Shown here: piece after piece, positions 6,261 to 6,893 of the stretch
How the letters are laid out: every line of letters begins with the position of its first letter
Numbering within the stretch: position 1 is the first letter of the stretch
Assembly (NCBI GenBank): GCA_039934635.1
Contig: JBDTLT010000276.1
Location: forward strand, 1-6,893
Length of the DNA stretch: 6,893 nucleotides
From: DATLFA01 sp039934635
GTDB lineage: Bacteria; Actinomycetota; Acidimicrobiia; Acidimicrobiales; WLNW01
Direction: 5' to 3'
Translations under genes and position numbers: made by a program
The notes under the pieces: generated by a model
Seen by the model: the letters and a program-made list of their open reading frames with translations, nothing else
The model's database searches: none
What the model was told of the DNA's origin: nothing

Positions 6261-6893
6261 TCAGATCGGGCGAGATCCCTTGATGGATACGAGGTGCATG
6301 ATGCGCCGCTCGGTGTAGTCCGGGACCGCGATGTGTTGCGTACAGCGGTTGTCGTAGAACACGAGATCACCGGCCCGCCACCGCACGCGGCATTGCACCG
6401 CCGCGTTGTGCGCCTGCGAAAACAAGTGATCGAGGATCATCTCGCTCTCTTTGCGCGTAACGCCCACGATGCGTGAAGTCGAGGCCGCGTCGACGAAGAG
6501 CACCTTGCGCCCGGTTTCGGGATGAGTACGAACGACCGGGTGCTCAACCGGTGGGAGACGGCGTTGCATCTCCGCGACATCGAAGTCGCTGTTGCCCTTT
6601 TCGACGGCGAGATACAACGTGGTCGACACGTCGTGGACTGCATACAAGCCATCCACATAGCGCTTCATCGGGTCGCTGAGGTTGTCGTAGGCGTCGTACA
6701 TGTTGGCGAAGCAGGTGTCACCGCCGGTCGACGGCATCATCACTGCGTTGAGAAACGTGGCATCGGTCGGCTCGGTGAGAAATGGGCTGTCGCTGTGCCA
6801 GCGGTCGGAGCCGTTGCCTTTCGGCTTCGACATGTCGAGCACGTTGATCTCGGGCGGACCGCCATGCGCGGTCGGCACCGCCGAGTAGTGCAT
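6261..6893 (-). CDS. TauD/TfdA-family Fe(II)/2-oxoglutarate dioxygenase, partial
   Basis: This is the C-terminal 210 residues of a non-haem iron dioxygenase; the beginning lies beyond the right edge. A Met codon falls exactly on the edge, but about 70-100 residues normally precede the HxD motif and only 32 do here, so it is probably not the start. Counting from that Met, the iron ligands are His33 and Asp35 (WHSD) and His187 (NRCTQH). Thr60 (GGDT) is a likely 2-oxoglutarate contact, and Arg197 (ERRIMH) should bind the 2-oxoglutarate carboxylate. HPVVRTHPETGRKVLF (118-133) is typical of the family. Compared with E. coli TauD as I recall it, the taurine-sulfonate Arg270 position is Leu201, the VNEGFT segment is VDAAST (134-139), and the His-to-Arg spacing is one residue shorter. 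An oxygenase of an unknown small substrate is likely; calling it a taurine dioxygenase is not supported. It is convergent with the mrp operon and has no obvious functional tie to it. Confidence 0.88.
   Translation of the reverse strand: MHYSAVPTAHGGPPEINVLDMSKPKGNGSDRWHSDSPFLTEPTDATFLNAVMMPSTGGDTCFANMYDAYDNLSDPMKRYVDGLYAVHDVSTTLYLAVEKGNSDFDVAEMQRRLPPVEHPVVRTHPETGRKVLFVDAASTSRIVGVTRKESEMILDHLFSQAHNAAVQCRVRWRAGDLVFYDNRCTQHIAVPDYTERRIMHLVSIKGSRPI

Noticed and set aside
6228..6270. Repeated GATCGGG (6228-6234 and 6264-6270) around the convergent junction as a terminator or element
   Set aside because: The copies are in direct, not inverted, orientation and seven bases long, so they cannot form a hairpin with each other. 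Chance is the simplest explanation.
1..6893. CRISPR arrays, tRNA/rRNA genes, insertion sequences, cation-responsive riboswitch
   Set aside because: I looked for repeated spacers, cloverleaf-like or rRNA motifs, transposase motifs and a structured 5' leader, and saw nothing to support any of them.

Overview
This window holds one complete, conventional-looking operon for an Mrp-type multisubunit monovalent cation/proton antiporter. It runs rightwards from about 433 to 6247 in the order mrpA(B fused)-mrpC-mrpD-mrpE-mrpF-mrpG. On its right it converges with the 3' part of a leftward TauD/TfdA-family Fe(II)/2-oxoglutarate dioxygenase gene (6261-6893, cut by the window edge). The DNA is GC-rich with G/C-biased third codon positions and Arg-rich shadow frames. 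The style of MrpE and the long charged MrpC tail suggest a high-GC bacterium, most likely an actinobacterium. That placement is an inference from composition and protein style, not from a marker gene.

Layout. Bases 1-432 contain no convincing gene. There is one weak open frame with a single hydrophobic segment (to 248), a short GC-rich hairpin (262-279), and a possible 16-codon leader frame (392-442). The leader frame has a good ribosome binding site and overlaps a GTG start candidate of mrpA. The mrpA start is the only uncertain start in the operon: TTG 433 and GTG 439 are both plausible, and the frame is open back to before 253. After that, all five gene junctions are 4-base ATGA overlaps (3228, 3629, 5128, 5649, 5897), so the subunits are probably translated in a coupled way.

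How the genes work together. MrpA and MrpD are the two large complex-I-like (NuoL/M/N-type) subunits and keep the key membrane Glu/Lys/His residues. MrpC is the NuoK-like subunit. The MrpB domain is fused to the C-terminus of MrpA, as in the six-gene 'group 2' Mrp operons. MrpE, MrpF and MrpG are the small membrane subunits. Together they should form one inner-membrane complex that uses the proton motive force to expel Na+ (or other monovalent cations) and maintain cytoplasmic pH. No subunit is missing or visibly broken.

The dioxygenase on the other strand is unrelated by pathway. It has the full metal-binding triad but lacks the Arg that binds the taurine sulfonate in E. coli TauD, so it should not be called a taurine dioxygenase. 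I did not find a new system here. The points worth a second look are the mrpA leader/start region, the dioxygenase substrate pocket and the very tight convergent junction.
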